Below, one piece after another: positions 10,206 to 22,336 of a stretch of 64,000 bases of DNA (positions are counted from its first letter, which is position 1; every line of letters starts with the position of its first letter). The notes beneath the pieces were generated by a model that saw only the letters and a list, made by a program, of their open reading frames with translations, made no database searches and had not been told where the DNA came from. Source of the DNA: Macrothele yani (Eukaryota; Arthropoda; Arachnida; Araneae; Macrothelidae); NCBI GenBank assembly GCA_039090855.1, contig CM076999.1, forward strand, positions 112,405,072-112,469,071, given 5' to 3'. Made by a program: the position numbers and the translations under genes.

Positions 10206-11009
10206 TAAAGTTTGAATGTGGAAAGGGCACGTGACTTCATTACTTACGCAGTTATAATGAATAAAATTCTCCGGCTGGACGTGTAGTGTAGGAAAGCTTA
10301 CGTTAAGTCACGTTAGGGTTATTGAAAGGTTACTTGACGTAGCTAAAGTGTGCTTAAACTTCAAAGTGCTAGAGTTTGTTTAGGTAAGACACGCACGTGC
10401 AATAAATTCCAAGAATATGGAATTTATTTTTACTCAGCGTTCCTCATTATCTTGAATATCAGTAATATAACTTCGGTTTTAGTACATTAGTACCTTGAAG
10501 GCTCCTTATTAGAGCGGTAAACACAATATACCCTGAACTTAACGTAAACACTCAATGAAATAGACTTAACGGCCAGACAGAGGTCTGACAATAAAATGAA
10601 CTAAGTAAACGTACTCAATTTTAACCTTTTATTGGGGAGTTCCTGGTATTACTCAAATACACACTCCAACAAAACACAACTACTGATAGCCCGAACTTTC
10701 GTACTATCGTAATATCGTAGAAACGTAGGTAAATCGCATATCAATAATCAGGAAGAACCTATCACATATAAAACGAAGCTCCTCGGTATACTTGAGCGCG
10801 CCTATATATATATACTGCATACCACCACGTCATGACTTACACTCGTTGCCACATATAATTCAGCGGGAGAAACAACATCTCGTTAAGTGAGAAGATAATT
10901 TGCATAGGAAAATAAAATAACAAGAGATAGTAAAATCAAAAAGAAACTGAAGCTAGAGTATACGTTACACAGTGCGTTGCGTTGTGGATTGACGAGTGTT
11001 AGAAATTCC
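10206..11009. other. Unassigned AT-rich stretch
   Basis: No frame above noise, no tandem structure and no recognisable element. It contains a short TA-rich run (TATATATATA near 10806). Confidence 0.5.
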
Positions 11010-12065
11010 CATGCAGACGACTCAGGTTCTGTGACGCGTGAAGATCAAATGTCGTACATCAAGATTGAAACGTTTACGTGGGAAAAAACCAACAGACATT
11101 CACAGTGCTTTGCGTGAGTTTTGTGGAGATGAAACAGTACACCGGAGTACAGTTTCCCACTGGGGTACTCGCTCTCGTGAAGGACGTTTAAGCATAAACA
11201 ACACCCCGAAGTCAGGCAGGCCGAAAACGGCAACGGACGAGCAAAGTGTGAAACTAGTCGCGGATTGTATGGAGTGAGACCATCGAGCAACATGCGAGGA
11301 AATTGCGGAAGCTACAGGAATTTCAGCAACATCAGTATTCCGTATTTTGACGAAAAATTTTCAGAAAGGAAAAATTTCGGCCAGATGACTTGACTGCCGC
11401 ACAGAAACAGACTCGTGTGGACAAAGCAACATTGTTGAAGTAAAGATTTGTCGCTGAAGGTGGTGACGTCTTCCTGTAACGAATTGTTGCTATTGATGAA
11501 ACGTGAGTTAGGGACTTCGAACCTGAGTTGAAATCGTAGTTAAGTGAGTGGAGAAGGCCATTCTTCCCACGACCCTTCCCCCTCCCAAAAAAAAAAAAAA
11601 AAATCCGACTGGCACAATCGGAGGTTAAGCAAATGACGATCTTCGCGTATGATCACTTTGGCGTCATCATAATGGGTAGAGTATCATGTGAAACAAGAGT
11701 CACAGCAGCCTATTACTATGACTTCTTGCAAAGCTTCCGTAGAAAAATGCGCAACATCCGGCCTGACTTGCTCAGAGATGGACCTCCTGTTTTGCACCAC
11801 AATGAAAGACCACACATGGAGAAAATGGCGGCAGTTTTGCTGGAGAAGTACAGGTGGAAAGTGTTTCCAAACGCACTCTATAGCCCTGACATGAGTCCAC
11901 TAGACTTTGACTTGTTCCTCAAGCTCAAACAACCCATGCGTAGACAAAGATTTTCCTCCCTGAAGGTCCATTCTACAGCAGTTACCCAGCGCGTCCAATA
12001 GCTGAACAAAAGAGGGGACCTAACTGGAATTCTGGAAGTTTCAAAACTTTGGGACGCCGTCATTC
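11010..12065 (+). pseudogene. Mariner-like transposase pseudogene
   Basis: Decayed transposase spread over several frames. The N-terminal part (11038-11277) shows RLRGKKPTDIHSALREF and the linker SGRPKTATDEQ. A stop is followed by TCEEIAEATGISATSVFRIL (second helix-turn-helix), then RIVAIDET (first catalytic Asp). An A-rich interruption occurs at about 11588. The catalytic domain resumes at 11633-12001 with the YYYDFLQ block, HHNERPHMEK where HDNARPH is expected, and YSPDMSPLDFDLF (third Asp). The second catalytic Asp therefore appears to be lost, on top of stops and shifts. No terminal repeats were identified. Confidence 0.75.
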
Positions 12066-12284
12066 AGAAGCAGGGAGACCTATATAGAAGGACTGTAGAG
12101 AGACATCGCCTAAGACACTTCCTGTATGTACAAAAAAATTGTGTGCATTACATATAAAATGGCTTATGCATATCAAAAGAGGAGAAAGTAAGAAATGGAA
12201 AAAAAAAAAAAAAGAAACACAAAAATTGTACAACGTAATATAAAAATAATTTGAGGAAGGCAGTTGTCGCAAAAGGCCGGCTTT

Positions 12285-12600
12285 TCATGAGAGTGAAGAG
12301 CGGCAAGCCGATGCATCGCAACTTTTGCAGCAGTTCCTTTCTACACACCGCATTGTCCAGGTCCGACAGCTACCTTAGTCGCCAGATCTCGCTCCCTACG
12401 ACTTTCTTCTCTTACCCAAAATCAAATACCACTTGAAAGGAAAAATATTTCAAGATATTGAGGAGATCCAACAGAATGCGACGAAGCAACTGTTCACTAT
12501 TTCAGAAGATGACTTCAGAAAATGCTTCGAACAGTGAAAACAACAGCGCTGGGCTAAGTCCGTGGATTTGGAAGGGGACTACTTAGAAAGCGATTAAGTT
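12285..12600 (+). pseudogene. Mariner-like C-terminal fragment
   Basis: One frame reads Pro-Asp-Leu-Ala-Pro-Tyr-Asp-Phe followed by LPKIKYHLKGKIFQDIEEI, a stop within KCFEQ, then a WAKSVDLEGDYLES-like end. This is the C-terminal third of a mariner-type transposase (third catalytic Asp to the end). It belongs to a different lineage from the copy just upstream, since the linker and end motif differ. No start, no first half and no terminal repeats. Confidence 0.65.
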
Positions 12601-12714
12601 TCAAATCTGTAAGTCTTGTACTTTTGTCTTCAATAAGTCCAGTCTGAATAATTTTTCGTCACACCTGTATTTTGTTGTTCATTTGCGGGTCGGCAGTTGA
12701 CAGCACTGTTGATT

Positions 12715-14140
12715 TCTTTCTGACATGTTTTCTTTCTTATAGTTTATTTCTGAGATGTTTTCTTTCTTACAGTTTCTTCCTGAGAGGTTTGCTTTCTGAG
12801 ATGTTTTCTTTCTTACAGTTTCTTCCTGAGAGGTTTTCTTTCTCAGATGTTTTCTTTCTTATAGTTTCTTTCTGAGATATTTTCTTCCTTATAATTTCTT
12901 TCTGAGAGATTTTCTTATAGTGCCTTTCTGAGAGGTTTTCTTACAGTGCTTTTCTGAGAGGTTTTCTTATAGTGCCTTTCTGAGAGGTTTTCTTATAGTG
13001 CCTTTCTAAGATGTTTTCTTTCTTATAGTTTTTTTTTTCTGAGATGATTTCTTTCTTATATTTTCTCACTGAGATGTTTTCTTATAGTTTCTTTCTGAGA
13101 TGTTTTCTTTCATACAATTTCTTTCTGAGAGGTTTTCTTATAGTGCCTTTCTGAGAGGTTTTTTTCTTATAGTTTCTTTCTAAGATGTTTTCTTTCTTAT
13201 AGTTTTTTTTTCTGAGATGATTTCTTTCTTATATTTTCTCACTGAGATGCTTTCTTTCATACAATTTCTTTCTGAGATGTTTTCTTTCTTATAGTTTCTT
13301 TCTGAGAGGTTTCCTCTCTTGTAGTTTCTTTCTGATATGTTTTCTTATTTTTTCTCTGAGATGCTTTCTTATAGTTTCTTTCTGAAATGCTTTTTTTCTT
13401 ATAATTTCTTTCTGAGAGGTTTTCATATAGTTCCTTTCAGAGAAGTTTTTTTTTCTTATAGTTTTTTCTGAGGTTTCCTTTTTATAGTTTTTCACTGAGA
13501 TGTTTTTTTATAGTTTCTTTGGGAGATGTTTTCTTCCTTATAATTTCTTTCTGAGAGGTTTTCTTTCATACAATTTCTTTCTGAGATGTTTTCTTTTTTT
13601 ACAGTTTCTTTCTGAGAGGTTTTCTTTCTTATAGTTTCTTTCTGAGATGTTTTCTTACTTTTTTCTTGCTTTCTTTCGGAGATATTTTCTTATTTTTTGC
13701 TCTGAGATGCTCTCTTACAGTTTCTTTCTGAGAGGTTTTCTTTCTTATGATTTCTTTCTGAAAGCTTTTCTTATAGTTTCTTTCTGAGAGGCTTTCTTTC
13801 ATAAAATTTCTTTTTGAGAGATTTTCTTCCATACAATTTCTTTCTGAGGTGTTTTCTTTTTTAAAATTTTTTTCTGAGAGGTTTTCTTATACTGTAGTTC
13901 CTTTCTGAGAGGTTTTTCTTTCTTATAGTTCCTTTCAGAGAAATTTTTTTCCTTATAGTTCTTATAATTCTTTTGTAGAGGTTTTCTTATAGTTCCTTTC
14001 AGAGAAGTTATTTTTCTTATAGTTTTTTCTGAGTTGTTTTCTTTCTTATAGTTTCTCACTTAGATGTTTTTTTATATTTTCTTTCTGAGATGTTTTCTTC
14101 CTTATAATTTTTTTCTGAGAGGTTTTCTTTCTTATATTTC
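12715..14140. repeat. Pyrimidine-rich minisatellite
   Basis: About 1.4 kb of tandem repeat built from TTTCTTTCTGAGATG, TTTTCTTTCTTATAG and variants (GAGAGG, TTCTCACTGAGATG). The unit alternates between about 30 and 40 bp with many indels. The plus strand is almost pure pyrimidine apart from GAGA and ATA blocks. The minus strand therefore reads as Lys/Arg/Glu-rich short frames (such as SERNYKKENL), which are artefacts. Homopurine/homopyrimidine tracts of this size can form unusual DNA structures; that is general knowledge, not shown here. Confidence 0.85.
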
Positions 14141-15154
14141 TGATTGAGATGCTGAGCGTTTTTACGACGCAGTGGTAGAAACATGTTGAAAGGTATGCTG
14201 CTGAGCAACAACAAGAAAAACGAGGGTATCTAAATTGATAAAAACACTGTACAACTGCGACCAGGTCATTATCGACTCTCAATATACGATAATCAGGCAG
14301 CTGATTATAATTCACGTCAAAGGGAAACCGATATAGAAGAGCCATTTAGATCAGGTACAGGCAGATAAATTTTCAATGTGTCCTCGCTCAAATAACATGA
14401 CATCATCGTACATCAGTGACGCACGCAGAGTTGCCACAAAGAAGTCGTAATTATTTTTGATAAATAATGAGCAGATAGTATTAATTACCGCCCTTAACAA
14501 AAGGTTCATCGAACCACTACTACATCTTATACGCTGTAGTAGGATTAAATAAAGCACCAAAAATCCGTGTGTAAACAAACCACCCCCAAATTTCGTCTAA
14601 TGGTGTCAACGATGAGGTTGGGTTCCCTATTCAAGGGTCTCCAAACTTTGGATTGACATAAGTGCATTGCGTTGTGTTTCGCATGAAACAACTATGGGGT
14701 AGCCCCGCCCTTCCATATGCCGCTTTACAAATTAAAGAAAAAGCAGAAATCAAGCAGACATTGAGCATCGTGAGTAAATAACCTTAAAATTTCTTTTTAA
14801 AATTACTTGAGCATTAACTGAGTGATCCAGGTAATTTTTCAGATATAAAACATTTGTTTGCGAGATTCTTTTCTTAAGGCTAGGTACATGAGTACCGGTG
14901 GAGTTTTACTTTTAGCAACATATCTGAGAGTCTAAATCTTTCCTAAATCAGTGAAAAACTGATATAATTCGTCCAGTTAGGAAAAACTATGGTCGCTAGC
15001 TGTGGCGTGCACAGAAATTTTTTTCCGGGTGGAGGCTGGGGGTGGGATTACGAAATTAATTTTTCTTATACAACTAAATGTGTTATGAACGCATTTTTAA
15101 AATGTCTGAATCATCCGCGCAAAAATATTCAAATAAGTATTGCTGGAAAATATC
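14141..15154. other. Unassigned stretch
   Basis: No transposon protein, tandem array or RNA gene recognised. Short frames up to 99 codons on the minus strand near 14046-14345 run out of the flanking minisatellite and look random. Confidence 0.5.
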
Positions 15155-15290
15155 TGTACATATATAAAACTGAAAGTCCTCACTGACTTATCACCGAATC
15201 TCAGAAACTACTGAACTTAGAACTTTCATATTTGGCAGGAATGTTCCTTTTACAACATAAAGGCGCACTAAGAGAGGATTTTTTCCTACG
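15155..15290 (+). mobile_element. Helitron-like fragment (tentative)
   Basis: Begins TATATAAAACTGAAAGTCC and continues through ACTACTGAACTTAGAAC and TTTCATATTTGGCAGG. This is the sort of sequence found near the 5' end of arthropod Helitrons, where TATATAAAA is followed by an AACTACTGAACCGAT block. A similar start is seen at 60.5 kb before real Helitron helicase coding sequence. The assignment rests on this resemblance only. Confidence 0.4.
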
Positions 15291-17431
15291 ATAACTTTAA
15301 GTGGGTCGAAATGGTTTTTTTAAATAACCCAGCTTTGATAACGCCAAGACATTTTGCAATGATCGAGCTATTGTTGCCCAGCAAACTGAAGCCCAGCCCT
15401 AAGTTTTGAATGACTTGAGTTGACCTGCTCAGTATATATTTTGTTCTAAATTTATTTCTTCTGAATTCATTAAAAAAACCCCTTAAACATCACGTAAAAA
15501 GCGCTATATCATAATATGCTTTGCATTTAAACATTTATATTGTCGTTTGACATATCGAATATCAAGGGTTTTTTTTAGTCAAAATCAAATTACCAACATT
15601 CATTTTCACCGAAGCCACGGTGATGTCATATAAGTGATAAGGGGACTGGCATAAATATAAATATGCGGGTAAATTTTCATAGTAATTAAAAATTTGAAAA
15701 AAAAATCCCCCTTGAGATATTAGCGATGGCAACACAACTTTGCTCACGCTTTCAAAACATTTGACTTGCTAGCTTTTAAATGTATAGTTTCGAACGAAAT
15801 TGTTTGTCAGCAAGGTTCTTTTTACATTTATGCTGAAAGCAACAACGTATTTTGTTCTGTTTTCTATTATTATTTTGTTCTGTTGTCTATTAATATTTTA
15901 ACGATGAAAGTGAAGAGTAACGACGTATTTTGATTTGTTTCGTGTGGGCTTGAAGTTTTAAATGTACAGTTATGAACGAAATTGCTTATGTGTCGTCAGG
16001 CTGAATAAGTCAGGCAGACGTGTTTCCCAAAAGAGCGAAGAAATATGCAGTGTATGGCCATTTCAACTGTATATCATATATATCATCTGTATTTCAACTG
16101 TATTTTAATATCATCACTTTCGGAGAACAGGTATTTAGCTAGTTATTACTATTCTTATCAGCACATAATGGTTGGCCACTTATATTTTGCTATTTATTTG
16201 TGCAGAAAACTACATTAATTGTTAAATGGTTAAAAGATTAGAGTCATTCTAAAACGAAATAAAAATTCACCTTCTGGTGAAGCATTCTTTATTCGTATAA
16301 TGGCGCTTTTTTTCCATTGTACAGTAAGACTAAAAATCCCTGATGCTGACAACACTCATTTCGACAAATATTTTAAACTTTGATTCATCTCTTATATTAC
16401 TTTTACTTACTATTACTTGAGGCATATTTACAGCCTTCTGGCTTTTTATTTGCTAGTTAATCTAAAACTTCTTGAGTTTTCGATGTGTATTCTCGAAGAA
16501 TGTGAAGTGATGTCAACCCATTGAGTCTCAGTTCTGATACGTAGATACAGGGCCTGCTGGACCATAGGGGCCCCGCAGTTTAAGAAAAAAAAATTAGAAT
16601 TTTTTACAGTTATTATTTTTTGTGTGTAAGTTTTCGGATGCGAATCTCTTAAAAAGATGTTTCTTTCTTAATTTTGTTTGTTTGTTTGTTTCCAATCGCC
16701 CGGTTTTCGAATAGGTTATCGCCCTTCGCCGTACAAATAAGGAGATCTGTATATTTCAAGTGATTATTGTAACGACCTTGATATTTTCCGAATTCATGAA
16801 ATCGCAAATTTAATTTCATCATTTTGTGGCCCTTGCTTTTATATATTTAACAATTTACGTGCAAACCAGATACTTAAATTTAAATAAAATAAAAAAGAAG
16901 AATATCAAAGTTTGTTTCGGGCTACACATGGAGGCCATGCATTCAGTGGCTTTAAAAACATTACCGGAATTTTTCTTTAAAAAATCACATATGAGCGCGT
17001 ATAAAAGTTTAAAAAGTCACTAATTCGTCAGTTACTCCATTTTGCATTAAAGGTCAATCACTAAAACATGCATCAGGAGAAAAAAAAACTATTTATACGA
17101 ATTTATTATTTATTATTTCTACACTAAAATATTTGCAATCCAAAAATGTTCGCTACGCACTTAGCTTTTTGTCATTTTGTGAAGCAGTTTTTATACAATA
17201 AATGAAAATACAACCTCAACCCCATCTTCTCGGAAAGAAAATCGTAGATTTTAACAGTTTTACTCTCTCTCTCTCTCTCTCTGAACTTTCAATGCATATT
17301 CTGGTCTTTTTCTTGAGCTTAAAGCAAATGCTTCTTTGACATATTCATTTTGTCTTTACGATAGTTTTCGTTTTGAAGTACTACAGAGGTGAAGTACATG
17401 TCAAAAAGGAAAAAGTTACAGAAATAAAATC
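15291..17431. other. AT-rich intergenic DNA
   Basis: About 2.1 kb of AT-rich DNA without supported genes. It holds a (GTTT)n run near 16674-16692 and a (CT)n run near 17264-17281. Nothing else was supportable. Confidence 0.5.
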
Positions 17432-17500
17432 TGTCGGTGTACCTTAATCGGTAAAGCATTCAGCTCCGGAGCGCAGAGGGATTCGAATTCGTCGCCGTCA
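17432..17500 (+). other. tRNA-like pseudogene or SINE head
   Basis: A 69-bp stretch has an A-box-like block (TACCTTAATCGGTAAAGC) and a B-box-like block (GGATTCGAATTCG) at the right spacing, with a CTCCGGAG anticodon region between. The acceptor ends do not pair convincingly, so it is a tRNA-derived relic and not a functional tRNA. The downstream body was not matched to another copy in this window. Confidence 0.5.
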
Positions 17501-17921
17501 CAGGCAAATTTGTGGGTTTCACATCCTGTGTATTCTTTACGGACATCTTTCACGTAACGATTTTATTAAAATATGAGATTTATTTCCTAGTGCAAGCAAT
17601 TAAATTTTGCTCCGGGACCTTGCAATGAAATTTCGTCCCGGGCCCCGCAAAAGCTCAATCCGGCCCTGCGTAGATATGATTTTAGGAGACGCAGTGTTGA
17701 AACCGAACGCTCACTGTCTGAGGTTGTCACTGGTAGAATACCTAGTATGCGAAACAGTGGTGTATCTTGGGTCCGAGACCGGGTCTATCCCCCCTCCCCC
17801 TACTGTTTTTTTTAAATTGCAAAGTTTATTTTTTAATTGTTAAGTAATAGAAGTAACTTTTTTCTAAATTTAGGTACATACCATTGCTAACATGATACCA
17901 AATAATTATGAGGATTAGGAT

Positions 17922-18885
17922 TTGAACACCTGTTTGTACATGAACTCCATTCTTCTTCTGAATACCTTATTTGTACATGAACTCCATTCTTCTTCTGAAT
18001 ACCTCATTTGTACATGAACTCCATTCTTCTTCTGAATACCTTATTTGTACATGAACTCCATTCTTCTTCTGAATCCTTTATTTGTACATGAACTCCATTC
18101 TTCTTCTGAATACCTTATTTGTACATGAACTCCATTCTTCTTCTGAATCCTTTATTTGTACATGAACTCCATTCTTCTTCTGAATACCTTATTTGTACAT
18201 GAACTCCATTCTTCTTCTGAATCCTTTATTTGTACATGAACCCCATTCTTCTTCTGAATACCTTATTTGTACATGAACTCCATTCTTCTTCTGAATCCTT
18301 TATTTGTACATGAACTCCATTCTTCTTCTGAATACCTTATTTGTACATGAACTCCATTCTTCTTCTGAATACTTTATTTGTACATGAACTCCATTCTTCT
18401 TCTGAATCCTTTATTTGTACATGAACTCCATTCTTCTTCTGAATCCTTTATTTGTACATGAACTCCATTCTTCTTCTGAATACCTTATTTGTACATGAAC
18501 TCCATTCTTCTTCTGAATCCTTTATTTGTACATGAACTCCATTCTTCTTCTGAATACCTTATTTGTACATGAACTCCATTCTTCTTCTGAATCCTTTATT
18601 TGTACATGAACTCCATTCTTCTTCTGAATACCTTATTTGTACATGAACTCCATTCTTCTTCTGAATCCTTTATTTGTACATGAACCCCATTCTTCTTCTG
18701 AATACCTTATTTGTACATGAACTCCATTCTTCTTCTGAATCCTTTATTTGTACATGAACTCCATTCTTCTTCTGAATACCTTATTTGTACATGAACTCCA
18801 TTCTTCTTCTGAATCCTTTATTTGTACATGAACTCCATTCTTCTTCTGAATACTTTATTTGTACATGAACTCCATTCTACTTCTC
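17922..18885. repeat. 37-bp array with 74-bp higher-order pattern
   Basis: About 26 very regular copies of a 37-bp unit: TTATTTGTACATGAACTCCA, then TTCTTCTTCTGAATACC. Two unit types, ending GAATACC and GAATCCT, alternate through most of the array, giving a 74-bp dimer. The alternation breaks in a few places (both types doubled near 17960 and 18400). A third rare variant (ACCCCATT) appears near 18240 and 18685 at a distance of 444 bp, twelve units, which points to a longer amplified block. Confidence 0.93.
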
Positions 18886-18899
18886 CTTTTGTGTGAACT

Positions 18900-19390
18900 T
18901 GAGTGTTACGTTTTCATAAAATGTTTCTTCCGAGTACTTTTCCATATTTAAAAAGAATGTTTTCCTCTATTGTCAAAACAGCCAAGTTTTACGAATGTGC
19001 ATGTCCTTGTGTGTCTCTAAGATATATCTTAATTCTTTTTAATGCTGAAAAACTTCTTTCGGCAGTTGCACTTGTTGATGGAAAGCTTAATATGAGGTCT
19101 GCTAATTTGTACACCTCACTAAACACTACTATGTCCAATTTATTTAACTTTATGTAACACATAATGTCTCTTACTGATTTGTATTTGTATTCATCAAGGG
19201 AATAAAACACCTTCAGTTCATTTTTTAGTCAAGCTGTATCAAAATTTTAAGCATAGACTTCTTTAAGCTCTGATAGTAGATGTTCAGGGAAGCTTTCGCA
19301 AAATTTATCAAAACAGTTCGACTGCAACAAAGCTACGCATTTAAGATATAATATCTCTGATTTTAGTTCATTGAAACTTCACAAAAACTC
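18900..19390 (-). pseudogene. hAT transposase C-terminal fragment
   Basis: The minus frame includes LADLILSFPSTSATAERSF and then SALKRIKIYLRDTQG: the hAT C-terminal dimerisation domain, with its diagnostic STSATAERSFS motif. Downstream, past a stop, NLAVLTIEENILF continues the same family signature to about 18940. Upstream coding towards 19390 is degenerate. The catalytic domain is absent. It ends where the 37-bp array begins. Confidence 0.82.
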
Positions 19391-19394
19391 ACGC

Positions 19395-19640
19395 GAAACA
19401 CTTATGGGAGGGAGTATGCGAGTGACTGAGATAGTCTGAGCCTTCTTTTTTTCTGAGCGAACCGTTGCCCAAAGCAATGGCCCATTCCCCTCTACCAGCT
19501 GATTCATGTTGTCATGGAAACGCTAGCAGGCGATTGTACGGAAGGTATTCCGCATCAGAACTGCGAAGACTCTGCAAGAGCTGCTTGCGTTATACCGTTG
19601 GTCTTCGCTCGCCAGACTGAGTCAAAGAAGCGAATCCGCA
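19395..19640 (+). repeat. Dispersed composite repeat, partial copy
   Basis: Sequence such as GACTGAGATAGTCTGAG, TTTTCTGAGCGAACCGTTGC, and AACGCTAGCAGGCGATTG resembles parts of 21790-21940 and, in reverse complement, 33300-33420. It is a partial and more diverged copy of the composite repeat family described at 21640-22298. Confidence 0.6.
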
Positions 19641-19699
19641 CGCGTTTTTTTTTTTTCGCACCGAAAGCATCGACATATGTTAATACTATTGATAATTGA

Positions 19700-20080
19700 C
19701 TTTTATTTGTGTATATTTAATTCAGTTTTATTTGTGCATTCTCTGGGCTTCGCAGCTAGCCTCGAATATACGCCACTGATGTGAAACAATGTTTTTTTAT
19801 TGGGTAACATCTCACTGTAGCACAGTTTTAAAGCACTTAATGAATCTTTTGGCCACTGCTCCTTTTCTTAGCGGGCGAGACTACAGTACCACAGTTTCAA
19901 TTCTGCGATAGTTCTTCTTGCTAGTCATTCAGGTCACCTGTATAAAATTCAGTTAAAGTTTTTAAAACCACCAACATCTTCAGAAGGTGGTACCACATTG
20001 GGATTTGTTGGGAAAAGTTTCTGCAATCCTGATAAGGCCGATTTCTGTGAGAGAAATCTATTTCCCAAAGCACTGATAAA
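19700..20080. other. Unassigned stretch
   Basis: No recognised coding, repeat or RNA. It is the insertion site flank of the Tc1 element that begins at 20083. Confidence 0.45.
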
Positions 20081-20082
20081 TA

Positions 20083-21492
20083 CACTGCTGGCCACCCTAA
20101 AATGCAACACCAAGAAGGGAGCATGCGATTGGCCTGAAATTCGCAGCATGCGTCGCCCACGAGAGGACATGCAAACGATTAGCATTGCAGGGCATATGCA
20201 AATCATGTGCGCCCGGCACGCCACCGAGAAGCACTATAAGAAGGGTGCACAGAAGGCAGGGGGGGGGTGTAAGTAGTGGAAGTGTGTTGTGCTGCCGGAC
20301 CTGTGCGTGGGAAGCTTCCTGATGCCCCGTCGCAGAATACGAAAGTCATTCCAGTACGTTTCGGAGTTCGACAGAGGACGAATAGTGGCTTTTCGCGACA
20401 TCGTACCGAGACATCGGCGCCCGTGTGTTACGACATCCAGCCACAGTGAGGCAAGAATGGATTCGGTGGGTGCAGGAGGGACGGACGTACCCACGTGAGC
20501 GATTACCGCAGCCGCGGCACACCACCGATCCAGAGGACAGGAATGCTGTGCGGCGGGCATTGACGGCTCGCACCGCCACATCACTAACGTTAGCGCAGGA
20601 ATTAGGGTGTGTTGCGCAACAGCCTGTGTCAGCACGTACTGTTCGACGTCGTCTGTAGGAGAGGGAACTTGTCGCACGGCACCCATTGCTCCGGTTACCA
20701 TTGACGTTACACTACCGGCGAGTGCGGCGTCGGTGGGCCGTTGAACGCCGCACCTGGACTATGGAATGGCACGACATTGTCTTCTCCGACGAATCCCGCT
20801 TCTGCCTGCAACACCACGATGGTCGGATCCGCGTGTAGCGCCACCGCGGCGCGAGACTGTATGACGCCTGCATTATGCATCGCCATACCGGTCCTGTCGC
20901 CTGGCGTTATGGTTTGGGGCGCAATTGGATATGACACACGCACCCATCTGGTACGCATCACCGGTACACTCAACAGCCACCGCTACATCTCCGACGTTTT
21001 GGAGCTTGTAGTCCTTCCTTACCTGCAGGACCTGCCAGCGGCCACGTTTCAACAGGACAATTCACGCCCGCACATGGCACGCATCGTGCAACAATTCATC
21101 ACGGCCCACCAGGTGTCACTGCTGCCGGGGCCAGCCTGTTCTCCCGATATGTCGCCCATCGAACACGTCTGGTCGCTGATCGACAACCGAGTGACCAGGC
21201 AAGCACCACCCGTGGCTACGCCTGATGAACTGTGGCAACGTGTGGAAGCAGCCTGGACAGACATACCCCAAGCCCACATCCAAAGCCTCCTTCGTTCGAT
21301 TTCCACTGCGTATTGCGGCCGTTATTGCCAGCCATGGAGGCCACACGAACTATTGATGTCTGCGTGTTCCGCAAGTCGCACAGGCCTGTAAGCTCAATCG
21401 TTTCATCTTTGTATCTGTTGTTATGTGTCCAGTAAATCTGGCTTTGCCATCTGGTGTCCTTCTTGGTGTTGCATTTTGGGTGGCTAGCAGTG
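20083..21492 (+). mobile_element. Tc1-like element with both terminal inverted repeats
   Basis: 1,410 bp between TA dinucleotides (20081-20082 and 21493-21494). The left end CACTGCTGGCCACCCTAAAA and the right end are inverted repeats of about 34 bp with a few mismatches (right end GGTGTTGCATTTTGGGTGG). The structure is complete; only the coding region is damaged. Confidence 0.9.
20322..21391 (+). pseudogene. Tc1-like DD34E transposase, broken
   Basis: Starts at Met-Pro-Arg-Arg-Arg-Ile (20322). The first helix-turn-helix (FDRGRIVAFRD) crosses a frameshift near 20400; the next frame gives DIGARVLRHPATVRQEW and TLAQELG, then a stop after TVRRRL. VFSDESRF (first Asp) is in a frame with a stop shortly after, and the last part (20741-21391) reads VMVWGAIGY, FQQDNSRPHMAR (second Asp) and SPDMSPIEHVW (Glu), with 34 residues between the last Asp and Glu. 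The DDE triad is readable across frames, but at least two shifts and two stops block expression. Confidence 0.86.
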
Positions 21493-21639
21493 TATGTCTA
21501 AAAATGGTACATAAATTGAAATCCTGTAATAGTCTGTCTGTGTTTCTGTTGCAGCGTTGGTTGTCTTGATGAGATACTTGGTACTTTAATCAAAACTTCT
21601 TGCTTCCAAGCGAATGGCTGAACGTAAAGATATGGTTGA

Positions 21640-22298
21640 GGTATCAAAATAAAGGTCTTACCATGTAGATGTGCCAGTCGAAAAGAAAAATGAGATTGGG
21701 GCAACGGTTCGGGCGTTGTGGGGCGGCAAAGTTCTCGTGTAAAGTCTATGGAAGAGGGTGAGCTTAACTCACGCGTTGTTGAAGGCGGAAGCATGGAGGC
21801 ACTGAGATAGTCCAAAGTCCGAAATGTTATCTTTTCTGAGCGAACCGTTGCGAAAAGCAACGCCAGCAGGCATTCCTATCAGTTCTTCTCATCGGAACAG
21901 CGAACACTCTCGAAGACCTGATTGCGTTAAGCAGTTGGATTGTGTGATGTATATGTACAATTTAATATTCATTCGATGCAGTTCATTCACGTAGGTAAGA
22001 CGTTTCCCATTATGTAAAGATGTAAATAAACATTCCGTTGATCATTGTTAGTGAAAATATTACGAGCGACTTCTTATAGTCCATTGAGTTGCTCACTGTG
22101 GTCGTTAAAATTCTTCAGTCAAAAAAGAAAGAAAAAAGAAAAATCAAAAACCTGGACTATTGTCTTTACTGAGGTGGTTAAATGAATTTGTCAGTCAAAT
22201 AAAGTTTACATTTGTTGTTTCATATGAGTTTATTCTTTCCAAAAAAAAAATAAAAATAAAATAAAAACTAACCGTCGATTCCAACGGGTTTCGTCTAG
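21640..22298 (+). mobile_element. Composite repeat with a Helitron-like 3' end and captured SINE tail
   Basis: No coding capacity. The 3' end has a short hairpin (CCGTCG, loop, CAACGG) followed by TTTCGTCTAG and T, the pattern of a Helitron terminus (hairpin then CTRR before T). At 22070-22115 it contains the last part of the SINE (ATTGAGTTGCTCACTGTGG), joined to TGAAAATATTACGAGCGAC. The same joint occurs in reverse orientation near 33160-33175, so the SINE piece was carried before the copies dispersed. A second copy of the 3' end is at 29534-29665. The 5' limit is not determined. Confidence 0.65.
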
Positions 22299-22336
22299 TG
22301 TAAGTCTAAATTTCATAGAATCATACTGCATACATA

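Noticed and set aside
12715..14140. Lys-rich nuclear protein on the minus strand
   Set aside because: Short frames with repeated stops in a pyrimidine-rich minisatellite.
17922..18885. CRISPR array (37-bp repeats)
   Set aside because: The 37-bp units are head to tail with no spacer between them.
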